64,000 nucleotides of DNA from Rubrivivax sp. GTDB taxonomy: Bacteria > Pseudomonadota > Gammaproteobacteria > Burkholderiales > Burkholderiaceae_C. The position numbers and the translations under genes are program-made. This document shows positions 9,476-17,887 of the stretch, in pieces. How positions within the stretch are numbered: position 1 is the stretch's first letter; every line of letters starts with the position of its first letter. The stretch lies in contig JAIXWM010000076.1 in NCBI GenBank assembly GCA_027491255.1, positions 42,044-106,043 on the forward strand, in the 5' to 3' direction. The notes under the pieces are model-generated. The model was not told where the DNA came from. It worked only from the letters and a program-made list of their open reading frames with translations, and made no database searches.

Positions 9476-11556
9476 GCAAGCGCAGCATGAACGCTGTCGG
9501 CGTGGACATCGGCGGCACCTTCACCGACCTGGTCGGCTACCGTGAGGGTGAACTGGTGATCTCCAAGACGCTGACCACGCCGGCCAACCCGACGCAGGGC
9601 GTGGCAACGGCGCTCTCGCTGGCCGGCACCCGGCTGAGCGAGGTCGACGAGTTCCTGCACGGCTCGACGATCGCCATCAACACCGTGCTCGAGCGCAAGG
9701 GCGCTGCCACGGCGCTGATCACCACCGAGGGCTTCCGCGATGTCTACGAGATCGCGCGCGGCAACCGGCCCGACGCCTTCGACATCGGCTTCCGGCGGCC
9801 CGAGCCGCTGGTCCCGCGCCACCTGCGATTCGAGGTACGCGAACGCCTGAACGCCAGGGGCGAGGTGCAGGTGCCGATCGACGTCGAGGCCGTGCGAGCG
9901 TTGGGTGCGCGGCTGCGCGCACTCGGCATCACCTCGGTCGCGGTCTGCCTGCTGCACGCCTACGCCAACCCGGTGCACGAGGAGGCCGCCGGCCGCGTGC
10001 TGCGCGAGGCCTTCCCCGACCTGTTCGTGACGCTGTCGCACGAGATCCTGCGCGAATTCCGCGAATACGAGCGCACGTCCACGACCGTGCTCAACGCCTA
10101 CGTCGGGCCGCGCGTGGCGCACTACCTGCGCACGCTGCAGGGGCACCTCGAGGGCCATGGGTTCGACGGCGCGATCCACATCATGCGCTCCAACGGCGGC
10201 AGCATGTCGCTGGCGCATGCGGCGGTCGAACCGGTGTCGACGATGGAGTCCGGGCCGGTGGCCGGCATGATCGGCGCCGGCGCGGTCGCGCGGCTGCTGG
10301 GCATACGGCAGGCGATCGGCTTCGACATGGGCGGCACCACCGCCAAGGCCACGCTCATCACCGACGGCGTGCCCGGCATCGAGGACGGCTACTACATCGG
10401 CGGTTATGCCACCGGCCAGCCGATGCAGCTGCCGGTCGTCGCCATCGTCGAGGTCGGCACCGGCGGCGGCAGCATCGCCTGGCGCAACCACTCGGGCGGC
10501 GTGCACGTCGGGCCGCAGAGCGCGGGCTCCGACCCCGGGCCCGTGTGCTACAGCCGCGGGGGCAGCGAGCCGACGATCACCGACGCCAACCTGATCCTCG
10601 GCCGGCTCAACCCGCAACGCTTCCTCGGCGGCGGCATGGCGCTGGACCTGCCGGCCGCGCGCGCCGCGATGGAACAGCGCATCGCCGCGCCCAGCGGCCT
10701 GTCGACCGAGGAGGCGGCGCTGGGCGTGGTGCGCATCGCCGACTCCGCCATGGCCCTGGCAGTGCGCGCGGTCTCGGTGCGCAAGGGGGTCGATCCGCGC
10801 GACGCCGCGATGATCGCCTTCGGCGGCGCCGGCCCGGTGCACGCGGCCGCGCTGTGCAAGGAGATCTACATCCCGACGCTGGTGATCCCCAAGCTGCCGG
10901 GCAACTTCTCGGCGCTGGGCATGCTGCTGGCGCCCTGGCGCCAGGACTGGGTGCGCACGCTGGTCGGGGTGCTCGGCAAGCTGGACAGCGCGCGCGTGCG
11001 CGCCGGGTACGACGAGCTGATGGCCGCCGGGCATCGCCAGCTCGCGGCCGACGGGCTCGATCCGCAGCGGGCGGTGTTCCAGCTCGGCGCGGACCTGCGC
11101 TACCGCGGCCAGGAACACACCATAGCGGTCCCCGTGCCCTCAGCGTCGGCGCTGGTCGACGCCAATGCGGCGGTCACCGACACCTTCCACGCCCTGCACG
11201 ACATGCGTTACGGCCATGCCGCCCAGGGCGAGACGATCGAGGTCGCCAACCTGCGACTCACGGTGACGGTGCCGCGTGATGGCGCGGACGTCGAGGCCTT
11301 CCTGGCCGACCCCTTCGTCCCGGAGCCCCCCCGCCCGGAGCAGGTTCGCCCGGTGATCTGCACCGACCACGAACAGCCCGTGCAGGCGCGGGTGCTGTGG
11401 CGCCCCAGCCTGGCTCCCGGCAGCACGGTCGAGGGGCCGGCGGTGATCGAGGAGCCCAACTCCACGACCGTGGTCTTCCCCGGCGACGTCGCCCGCGTGA
11501 CCGAGCACGGCCACCTGGTGATCTCCATCCACCTGCCCCAGGGAGAGGCCGAATGA
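9472..11556 (+). CDS. hyuA: Hydantoinase/oxoprolinase subunit A (HyuA family)
   Basis: 694 residues, normal for HyuA. The start overlaps the Bug stop; the ATP-phosphate motif VGVDIGGTFTDL follows at residues 9-20. The N-terminal Hydant_A domain continues with HGSTIAINTVLERKGA and TTEGFRDVYEI, then LLHAYANPVHE, SHEILREFREYER. The ASKHA-fold Hydantoinase_A domain has MRSNGGSMS, ESGPVAGMIGA, the second phosphate motif FDMGGTTAKATL (about residue 283) and GGGSIAW, followed by the C-terminal domain. Homologues are N-methylhydantoinase, 5-oxoprolinase, caprolactamase and acetone/acetophenone carboxylase subunits. Pairing with HyuB predicts ATP-dependent ring opening of a cyclic amide, or a carboxylation; the exact substrate is unknown. 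Confidence 0.92.
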   Translation: MSKRSMNAVGVDIGGTFTDLVGYREGELVISKTLTTPANPTQGVATALSLAGTRLSEVDEFLHGSTIAINTVLERKGAATALITTEGFRDVYEIARGNRPDAFDIGFRRPEPLVPRHLRFEVRERLNARGEVQVPIDVEAVRALGARLRALGITSVAVCLLHAYANPVHEEAAGRVLREAFPDLFVTLSHEILREFREYERTSTTVLNAYVGPRVAHYLRTLQGHLEGHGFDGAIHIMRSNGGSMSLAHAAVEPVSTMESGPVAGMIGAGAVARLLGIRQAIGFDMGGTTAKATLITDGVPGIEDGYYIGGYATGQPMQLPVVAIVEVGTGGGSIAWRNHSGGVHVGPQSAGSDPGPVCYSRGGSEPTITDANLILGRLNPQRFLGGGMALDLPAARAAMEQRIAAPSGLSTEEAALGVVRIADSAMALAVRAVSVRKGVDPRDAAMIAFGGAGPVHAAALCKEIYIPTLVIPKLPGNFSALGMLLAPWRQDWVRTLVGVLGKLDSARVRAGYDELMAAGHRQLAADGLDPQRAVFQLGADLRYRGQEHTIAVPVPSASALVDANAAVTDTFHALHDMRYGHAAQGETIEVANLRLTVTVPRDGADVEAFLADPFVPEPPRPEQVRPVICTDHEQPVQARVLWRPSLAPGSTVEGPAVIEEPNSTTVVFPGDVARVTEHGHLVISIHLPQGEAE

Positions 11557-13277
11557 ACACCAGGACCGAGGCAGCGACGGCGGCGCCGTCCAGCCGCAGG
11601 AAGGTCAGCCCGATCACGCAGGAGGTGGTCACCCACTCGCTGATCGCCTACGCCGACGAGATGGCGCTGGCGCTGTGCAAGTCGGCCTACAACATGATGA
11701 TCTACGAGGTCCGCGACTTCTGCTGCGGGCTCATCGACACCGACGGGCTGATGATCTGCCAGAACACCGGCGGCCTGCCGATCTTCCTGGCCGACCTCGG
11801 CATCGCGGTGAAGGACGGCATCGAGCGCTATGGCCTGGACGGCTTCGCACCGGGCGACGTCGTCATCATGAACCACGGCGGCGTCTGCGGCCAGCACCTG
11901 AACAACGTCGTCGTCTACACCCCCTGCTTCCACAAGGGCAAGGTGGTCGCCTTCGCCGCCAACCGGGCGCACTGGGTGGACGTGGGCGGCATGCGCACCG
12001 GCTTCGGCAACCTGCAGACCTACGAGATCTACCACGAGGGGCTGCAGATGCGCTCCATCAAGCTCTACGAGGCCGGGCGGCGCAACGAGGGCGTTTGGCA
12101 GATGATCACCGACAACATCCGCTTCCCCGAGTCCTCGCTCGGTGACCTGCGCGCGCAGACGGCGGCTTGTCACATTGGCGCGCGGCGCTTGTCGGAGCTG
12201 CTGTCGCGCTTCTCGCTCGAGACGGTGGTGGACTGCATCCACGCCTCCTGGGACCAGGCCGAGCAGGAGGCGCGCGCCGCGGTGGCCCGCATCCCCGACG
12301 GACGCTACAGCGCCGAGACCTGGCTCGACAACGACGGCCGCAACCCCGACGTGCCGCTGCGGGTGAAGGTGACGGTCGAAGTCAGCGGCTCTGACCTCAC
12401 CATCGACTACTCGGAGATGCACCCGCAGGTCCAGAGCCCGCTGAATTCGGGCTGGTCGGGCGGGCTGTCGGCGGCGCGGGTCGCGTTCAAGTGCCTGACC
12501 ATGCCCAACGCGCCGGTCAACGAAGGGTGCTTCCGCTCGCTCAAGCTGATCTCGCCCGAGGGGACCATCGTCAACGCGCGCTGGGGCGCGGCACTGGGCC
12601 AGTGGAGCGTCGCCCTGCCCACCGTCATCGACACGATCCTGCGCGCGCTGTCACCGGCCCTGCCCGGCTTCGTGCCTGCGGCGCACAAGGGCGACATGGG
12701 GGGCTTCTCCTTCTACGGCACGAGCGAGGACACCGGCGCGCGCTACGTGCTCATCAACATCTACGGCGGCGGCTGGGGCGGGCGCTCGGACCGTGACGGG
12801 GAATCCTGCTCGGTCTCGATCTGCCAGGGCGACGTGCGCAACACGCCGGTGGAGTTGCAGGAGATCCACTACCCCTTCCTGATCGAGTGCCTCAAGCTGC
12901 GCGAGGACAGCGGGGGCCAGGGCCGCTTCCGCGGCGGGCTGGGTCTGGAGACGCGCTACCGCTCGCTGGGCCGCAGCACGATCAACATCAACATCGAGCG
13001 GACCCGGGAGCCGCCCTGGGGGGTCGAGGGCGGCCGCGCCGGCCAGGAGAACCGCGCCATGATCCGGCGCGCCGACGGCAGCGAGCGCCACGTCAAGAAG
13101 GAAACCAACATCGCGCTGGCCGCCGGTGACACCGTGTCCTTCTGGACCGCCGGCGGCGGCGGCTACGGGGACCCGGCAACCCGCGATCGGCGACAGATCG
13201 AGGCCGATCTGCGCGCCGGCTACGTCACGCCGCAGAGCGCTGCGCGCGATTACGGCCACCAGGAGGGGACATCATGA
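11553..13277 (+). CDS. hyuB: Hydantoinase/oxoprolinase subunit B (HyuB family)
   Basis: 574 residues with an ATGA overlap to hyuA. HyuB landmarks include VTHSLIAYADEMALALCKSA near the N-terminus, QNTGGLPIFLADL, the GDVVIMNHGGVCGQHLNN loop, HWVDVGGM, and the glycine-rich C-terminal part with NIYGGGWGGRSDRDG, DVRNTPVE and GGGGYGDP. This subunit supplies the hydrolytic or carboxylating half of the HyuAB complex. The NHGGVCGQHLNN segment replaces the more usual ND(P/G)xxGGTHLxD seen in the fusion protein at 3836-6013, which suggests a different substrate subgroup, nearer to carboxylase-like or uncharacterised members. Cytoplasmic. Confidence 0.9.
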   Translation: MNTRTEAATAAPSSRRKVSPITQEVVTHSLIAYADEMALALCKSAYNMMIYEVRDFCCGLIDTDGLMICQNTGGLPIFLADLGIAVKDGIERYGLDGFAPGDVVIMNHGGVCGQHLNNVVVYTPCFHKGKVVAFAANRAHWVDVGGMRTGFGNLQTYEIYHEGLQMRSIKLYEAGRRNEGVWQMITDNIRFPESSLGDLRAQTAACHIGARRLSELLSRFSLETVVDCIHASWDQAEQEARAAVARIPDGRYSAETWLDNDGRNPDVPLRVKVTVEVSGSDLTIDYSEMHPQVQSPLNSGWSGGLSAARVAFKCLTMPNAPVNEGCFRSLKLISPEGTIVNARWGAALGQWSVALPTVIDTILRALSPALPGFVPAAHKGDMGGFSFYGTSEDTGARYVLINIYGGGWGGRSDRDGESCSVSICQGDVRNTPVELQEIHYPFLIECLKLREDSGGQGRFRGGLGLETRYRSLGRSTININIERTREPPWGVEGGRAGQENRAMIRRADGSERHVKKETNIALAAGDTVSFWTAGGGGYGDPATRDRRQIEADLRAGYVTPQSAARDYGHQEGTS

Positions 13278-14377
13278 GCGAGATGCTGCGCGCGCAGCGC
13301 AGGCAACGCCTGCGCGAAACCATGGCCCAGGCCGGACTCGACCTGCTGCTGGTGGCCGGCGATGCCTGGCGCAGCGACTACCTGCGCTACGCGATCGACG
13401 TCACGCCGATGGAGGGGCTGGTGATCGCGCTGCTCGCGCGCGACGGCCCGACCCGGGTCGTCGTCGGCAGTCCGCTGGAGGCCCAGCGCATCGCGGCCGA
13501 ACAGCCCGCGCTGAAGGTGCACTGGGCAGCCGATCCGCTGGCGCAGGCGCAGGGCTGGATCGGCGGCGCCGGCGGCCGGCGCATCGGCCTGGCGCCGGTG
13601 CATGTGCTGCCGCTGCAACTGGCCCGCCACGCCGCGCCCGAGCAGCTCGCCGCAGTGACCCGCATGCTCGACGGCCTGATGGTGCGCAAGAGCAGGGAAG
13701 AGGCGGACGTGGTGGCACGCGCCGCAGCGCTGGCCGACGAAGCCTACGCCGTCTTCCGCGCGGCGGCACGGCCGGGCCGGCGCCAGTACGAACTGGTGGC
13801 CGACACCGAGGCCTGGTTCCGTGCGCACGGCTGCCCGGAGAATTTCATGATCCTCGGCTCGGGCCAACAGGACGTGCGCAGCATGACGCCCCCGGGGGAG
13901 CGGGTGCTGCAGCCGGGCGACCTGGTGACGACCGAGCTCACGCCCTGCGTGGACGGCTACTACGCGCAGATCTGCCGCACCCTGGTGCTGGGCGAGCCCA
14001 GCCCCACGCAGCTGCGCGCCCATGCGGTGTACGAAGAGGCCCTCGAGGCGGGCGTCACCGCCGTCAAGCCTGGCGCGGCCCACGCCGAGGTCGCGAAGGC
14101 CGTCAACGACGTGTTCCGCGCGCATGGGCTGGGCGAGTACGTCACCAACCGCTACACCCGCGTGCGCGGCCACGGCCTGGGCCTGTACGTGGACGGTCCG
14201 CATGTGCTGGAGGACGTGCCATTGGTGCTCGAACCGGACATGACGCTGATCGTGCACCCGAACACCTACCACCCCGACGCAGGCTACATCGTGCTCGGCG
14301 ACGCGGTACGCGTCACCGCCACGGGCTGCGAACGGCTCACGCGCACGCCGCGCACGCTGTTTGCCACGCCCGCCTGA
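13274..14377 (+). CDS. M24-family (Xaa-Pro peptidase/creatinase fold) protein lacking metal ligands
   Basis: 367 residues with an ATGA overlap to hyuB. It has the creatinase-like N-terminal domain (about 1-135) and the pita-bread M24 domain (about 140-360). Aligned by eye with E. coli PepP, four of the five metal ligands are replaced: Asp to Glu221 (TTELTP), Asp to Gln232 (YYAQICRT), Glu to His328 (IVHPNTY) and Glu to Gly342 (VLGDAV). The ligand histidine position is kept (His300 in RGHGLGL). Metal-free catalysis is known in this fold for creatinase, a C-N hydrolase, so a creatinase-like hydrolase acting after HyuAB is more likely than a peptidase. This is inference. Confidence 0.85.
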   Translation: MSEMLRAQRRQRLRETMAQAGLDLLLVAGDAWRSDYLRYAIDVTPMEGLVIALLARDGPTRVVVGSPLEAQRIAAEQPALKVHWAADPLAQAQGWIGGAGGRRIGLAPVHVLPLQLARHAAPEQLAAVTRMLDGLMVRKSREEADVVARAAALADEAYAVFRAAARPGRRQYELVADTEAWFRAHGCPENFMILGSGQQDVRSMTPPGERVLQPGDLVTTELTPCVDGYYAQICRTLVLGEPSPTQLRAHAVYEEALEAGVTAVKPGAAHAEVAKAVNDVFRAHGLGEYVTNRYTRVRGHGLGLYVDGPHVLEDVPLVLEPDMTLIVHPNTYHPDAGYIVLGDAVRVTATGCERLTRTPRTLFATPA

Positions 14378-14408
14378 TCGCGCCTGTCTGCCCGAGGAGC
14401 CAAGAACC

Positions 14409-15479
14409 ATGCGTCGCGGACTCATCCACTGGAACCACGAGGAACTGCCGCCCGCAGCCATCGACGCCCGCGTGGCGCGCCTGCAGGCCGCGATGCGCGA
14501 GGAAGGGCTCGGCGCCGTCTGCACCTATGCCTCCTTCGCCCAGCCGGCGCCGCTGCAGTGGCTGTGCAACTACGTCCCTTACTGGAGCGAGGCCGTGCTG
14601 GTGGTGTGGCCGGAGGGGCCGCCGGCGTTGCTGGTCGCCGGCACGCCGCGCACGCACGGCTGGATCCGTTCCGTGAGCCACAGCGGCGAGCTGATCGCCG
14701 CGCCGCGGCCCGGCGTGCAGCTGGCCGAGCTGCTGGGCCGCATGCTGCCGGCGCCGGCACGGGTGGGCGTGGTCGCGCTCGACCAGCTGCCCTGGTCTTT
14801 CGCCGAGCCCTTGCTCGCCGCCGGGTGGGGCGAGCGTCTGGTGGACGCGACCGCCGTCTACCGGCGCGCGCGCCAGCCGGGCGACGAGGCCGAGCGCGGC
14901 CTGGCGCGCCGTGCTGCGGCCATCGCTGCGGGCGCGCTGGCCGCGATCCCCGCGAACGCCGCCCAGGCCAGCACGCTGCTGGCTGCGGTCGACCTCGCCG
15001 CGCGCAGCGCCGGTGCCGAGGAGGTGCTGCTGCGGATCGCGCCCGATCTGGCGCGCGACGCCTCCCTGCAGCGCATGGAGGGCGATGCGCCGCTCGGGAC
15101 GCGTTACGCCGTCGACTGCTCGCTGGCCTACAAGGGCGTCTGGGTGCGCGACCTGCGCAGCTTCACCCGCAGCGGCGAGCCGCCCGCGTCCTGGGTGGCG
15201 GCCCAGGACTGGTTCGAACGCGCGCAAGCGCAGGCAGGCACGGCCGATGCCGCCGCGCTGGCGCTCGATTGCCCCGGCACGCTGAGTGAATGGACGCTCG
15301 AGGCCAGCGTGGGCCAGGCGCCGCTGGACCCGGTGGCAAGCAGCACCCTGCCCGCGGCCGCGCCGCTGCCCGCCGGCAGCCTGGCGGTGTTCTCGGCCCG
15401 GCTCGCGCTGGACGACGGCCCCTGGCGGCGCGCCACCGGGCTGGTGCTGGGCCAGGGTGCGCTGGCCGCGGGCGGCTGA
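14409..15479 (+). CDS. Divergent creatinase/M24-like protein
   Basis: 356 residues; an ATG with GAGGAG upstream (14395-14400), 31 bp after the previous gene. The first 130 residues resemble a creatinase N-terminal domain (ARVARLQAAMREEGLGAVC, LCNYVPYWSEAVLVVWPEG, PGVQLAELLGRMLP). The second half keeps only the outline of the M24 domain: a helix region rich in Ala, then TRYAVDCSLAYKGVWVRDLRSF, which corresponds to the metal-binding DxG...GYxxDxxRT region but retains only the first Asp. The later His and Glu motifs are absent. It may be a non-catalytic partner of the preceding M24 protein or a diverged enzyme. High Ala content makes alignment uncertain. Confidence 0.7.
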   Translation: MRRGLIHWNHEELPPAAIDARVARLQAAMREEGLGAVCTYASFAQPAPLQWLCNYVPYWSEAVLVVWPEGPPALLVAGTPRTHGWIRSVSHSGELIAAPRPGVQLAELLGRMLPAPARVGVVALDQLPWSFAEPLLAAGWGERLVDATAVYRRARQPGDEAERGLARRAAAIAAGALAAIPANAAQASTLLAAVDLAARSAGAEEVLLRIAPDLARDASLQRMEGDAPLGTRYAVDCSLAYKGVWVRDLRSFTRSGEPPASWVAAQDWFERAQAQAGTADAAALALDCPGTLSEWTLEASVGQAPLDPVASSTLPAAAPLPAGSLAVFSARLALDDGPWRRATGLVLGQGALAAGG

Positions 15480-15485
15480 GCGCCC

Positions 15486-16829
15486 ATGGCTGGAGCAGCC
15501 GGCCTGCTGGCGCAGCTCGCCGAGGCCGCCAGCGCGCGCATCGAAGGCCGCGAGGCCCGCCTGGCGCGCCACCTGGCCGACGCCGTGCTCGCGCGCACGG
15601 CCGGCGCGCGCACGCGCGAAGGCCGTGCGCTGGCAGCGCTGTGCGAGCGGCTCGATCCCGGGTTGCTGGGGCAGGTGGCGGCCGACGCCAGCGTCATCCG
15701 GCTGACGGAGATCGACGACATCCATCGCCCCACGGCGGTCACGGTCAGCGCGCTCACGGCGCCGGTGGCCTGGGCCTTGGCCCGCCCTCACCACGACGGC
15801 GCAGACCTGCTGCGCGCGCTGCTGGTGGGGCAGGAACTGGCCTTGCGGCTGGGCGCCGCGCTCGGCGGTGCCCGCCTGCTGATGCGCGGTCTTTGGCCCA
15901 GCCTGCTGGTCGCGCCCGTGGGCGCGGCGGCCACCGCGGCCTGCCTGCTCGGGCTGCCGCCGGACCGGCTGCGCCAGGCGCTGGCGCTGGCGCTGGCCCA
16001 GGTGCCGCGTGCGCCCGGCAGCTTCCGGGGGCAGCGCCCCGGCCGCTGGCTGCTGTTCGGCCAGGCCGTGCGCAACGGCTGCGTGGCCGCGCTGGCAGCG
16101 GCCGATGGCATCGACGGCGACCCGGATCTGCTCGACGCGGCCTGGCTGCAGGGCATCGGCGGCGATCTGGCCCGGCCGGACGCGCTGCAGTCGCCCGAAC
16201 TGCTCACCGAAGGCCTCAGCATCAAGCCCCACCCTTCTGCCAAGCAGGCGCTGGCGGCCATCCATGGGCTGCAGCAATTGCTGGCGAGCGGGGTCGTGCA
16301 GGCCGACCAGATCGAGGCCATCGAGGTCCACGTGCCGCCCGCCTACGCCGCCATGCTCGACCGCGACCCGCCGTCGACAAGCCGGCTGGCCCGGCTGGTG
16401 AACGTGCGCTGGCAACTGGCACTGGCGGCGCTGCAGCCCGACGCGCTCGACGACGTGGCGCGCGAGGACGAGCGAGCCGGGGACGACCGCCTGCAAGCCT
16501 TCGCCGCGCGTGTGCGCGTTCTCCCCGACGCCGGGCTCGACGCGCTCTACCCCGCGGCCTTCCCCGCGCGCCTGGTGGTGCAGGCGGCAGGGCAAAGCCA
16601 CGAGCGGCGGGTCACCGACAGCCCCGGCGACCCGGCCCAGGCCTTCGACGACGCGCAGTTGCTGGACAAGGCCCGCCGCGTGCTGGGGCCGCAGACCCCT
16701 CTGGCGCCCCTGCAGCACGCGCTGCGGCTGGCGGTCGATCCCGGCGCGCTGCACGCACTGCGCGGCGACATGGGGTACGCTGATTCCTTCGCACCCACGT
16801 CGCCGGCCCCACCGCGGCCCACCCCCTGA
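15486..16829 (+). CDS. MmgE/PrpD-family protein
   Basis: 447 residues starting 6 bp after the previous gene. The pattern fits the MmgE/PrpD family (2-methylcitrate dehydratase, cis-aconitate decarboxylase and uncharacterised members): an all-helical N-terminal domain with the EIDDIHRPT region, a long Ala/Leu-rich stretch containing AACLLGLPPDRLRQALALALAQ, then the SIKPHPSAKQALAAIHGLQQLL segment, equivalent to the KxxP(C/A) motif that opens the second domain. Known members dehydrate or decarboxylate tricarboxylic acids without cofactors. In this operon it probably acts on a hydroxy- or carboxylated intermediate produced downstream of HyuAB. Confidence 0.85.
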   Translation: MAGAAGLLAQLAEAASARIEGREARLARHLADAVLARTAGARTREGRALAALCERLDPGLLGQVAADASVIRLTEIDDIHRPTAVTVSALTAPVAWALARPHHDGADLLRALLVGQELALRLGAALGGARLLMRGLWPSLLVAPVGAAATAACLLGLPPDRLRQALALALAQVPRAPGSFRGQRPGRWLLFGQAVRNGCVAALAAADGIDGDPDLLDAAWLQGIGGDLARPDALQSPELLTEGLSIKPHPSAKQALAAIHGLQQLLASGVVQADQIEAIEVHVPPAYAAMLDRDPPSTSRLARLVNVRWQLALAALQPDALDDVAREDERAGDDRLQAFAARVRVLPDAGLDALYPAAFPARLVVQAAGQSHERRVTDSPGDPAQAFDDAQLLDKARRVLGPQTPLAPLQHALRLAVDPGALHALRGDMGYADSFAPTSPAPPRPTP

Positions 16830-16842
16830 CAGGAGCATGCCC

Positions 16843-17835
16843 ATGCGCATCATCGACTCCCATTTCCACTGGTGGCCGCGCTCGGTGTTCGAGCAGACGC
16901 TGCAGCGCAGCACTTATCCGCGCGTCGAGCGCAACGCCAACGGCGGCTTCGACCTGTGCCGCAATCCCGGCGTCACAGGGCGATCGCGGCAGAACGCGGA
17001 ATGGTTCGACCTCGACGAACAGCTCGCCCACATGGACGCGCTCGGGCATGAGGTGGACGTGATCTGCTCGATCGGCCCGTTCTCGCTCTACTTCTCCGAG
17101 GTGCCGGCCGAGGAAGGCCGCGCCCTTGCGATGCGCTGGAACGAGGAGATGGCGGCCGCGCAGCGGCGCCATGCCGGCCGCGTGTGGGCCAGCGCCGCCC
17201 TGCCGCTGCAGGACACCGGCGTCGCGCTGGAGGTGCTGGAGCACGCGGCAGGCCTGGGCCTGGTCGGCGTCAACATCCCCGGCAGCGTCGGACCGCACGA
17301 GAACATCGACGCGCCGCGCCTGGAGCCGCTGTACGACCGCATCGAGGCACTCGGCCTGCCGATCTTCATGCACCCCACCGACGCCCAGTTCCCCGACATC
17401 CTGGAGGGCTACAACGGCGCCCTGTACTCGAGCCTGGGGCGGGTGATCGACGTCAGCGTGTCGGCCTACCGGCTGGTGCTGTCGGGCATCATGGAGCGCC
17501 ACCCGAAGCTCAAGGTGGTGATGTCGCACACCGGCGGCGCCCTGCCCTACCAGGCCGGGCGCATGGACAAGAACTCGCAGCGGGCGAACCTGCCACGCAC
17601 GCCCACCACCTACCTGCGGCGCATGTACACCGACACCGTGTCGCCGCACGCGATGGGCGTGCGCTTTGCCATCGAGTTCTACGGCGTCGAGCAGGTGATG
17701 TACGGCACCGACTATCCCTGCTGGAGCCCGGCGGCCTGCCTGAAGGTGCTCGAGGAGGTGGGGCTGTCGGCGGCGGACACGCAGAAGATCATGTACGACA
17801 ACGCGCGCCGCTTCTTCAACCTGGACGCGCATTGA
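16843..17835 (+). CDS. Amidohydrolase-2 family metal-dependent hydrolase (ACMSD-like)
   Basis: 330 residues. AGGAG at 16831-16835 is seven bases before ATG 16843 and almost touches ATG 16837, so the second ATG is preferred. The TIM-barrel motifs are DSHFHWWP (HxH), FMHPTDAQ, VMSHTGGALPYQAGRMD and MYGTDYPC (final Asp). This subfamily includes aminocarboxymuconate-semialdehyde decarboxylase, gamma-resorcylate decarboxylase and several hydrolases, so the reaction may be a decarboxylation. It is the last gene of the LysR-controlled operon, followed by a GC-rich hairpin. Confidence 0.9.
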   Translation: MRIIDSHFHWWPRSVFEQTLQRSTYPRVERNANGGFDLCRNPGVTGRSRQNAEWFDLDEQLAHMDALGHEVDVICSIGPFSLYFSEVPAEEGRALAMRWNEEMAAAQRRHAGRVWASAALPLQDTGVALEVLEHAAGLGLVGVNIPGSVGPHENIDAPRLEPLYDRIEALGLPIFMHPTDAQFPDILEGYNGALYSSLGRVIDVSVSAYRLVLSGIMERHPKLKVVMSHTGGALPYQAGRMDKNSQRANLPRTPTTYLRRMYTDTVSPHAMGVRFAIEFYGVEQVMYGTDYPCWSPAACLKVLEEVGLSAADTQKIMYDNARRFFNLDAH

Positions 17836-17846
17836 AGCAGTAAACG

Positions 17847-17864
17847 CGCGCCGGCACCGGCGCG
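17847..17864. terminator. GC hairpin between convergent genes
   Basis: A perfect 8-bp inverted repeat, CGCGCCGG-CA-CCGGCGCG, lies in the 52 bp between the amidohydrolase stop (+) and the Bug stop (-). There is no T tract on either side, so it may act as a weak or Rho-assisted bidirectional terminator. Confidence 0.5.
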
Positions 17865-17887
17865 GCGCCCCTGCGCCAGGCTATTGG

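Noticed and set aside
17838..17887. Short inverted repeat as a possible attachment site next to the operon
   Set aside because: It has no core duplication elsewhere and no integrase; it is better explained as a terminator hairpin.
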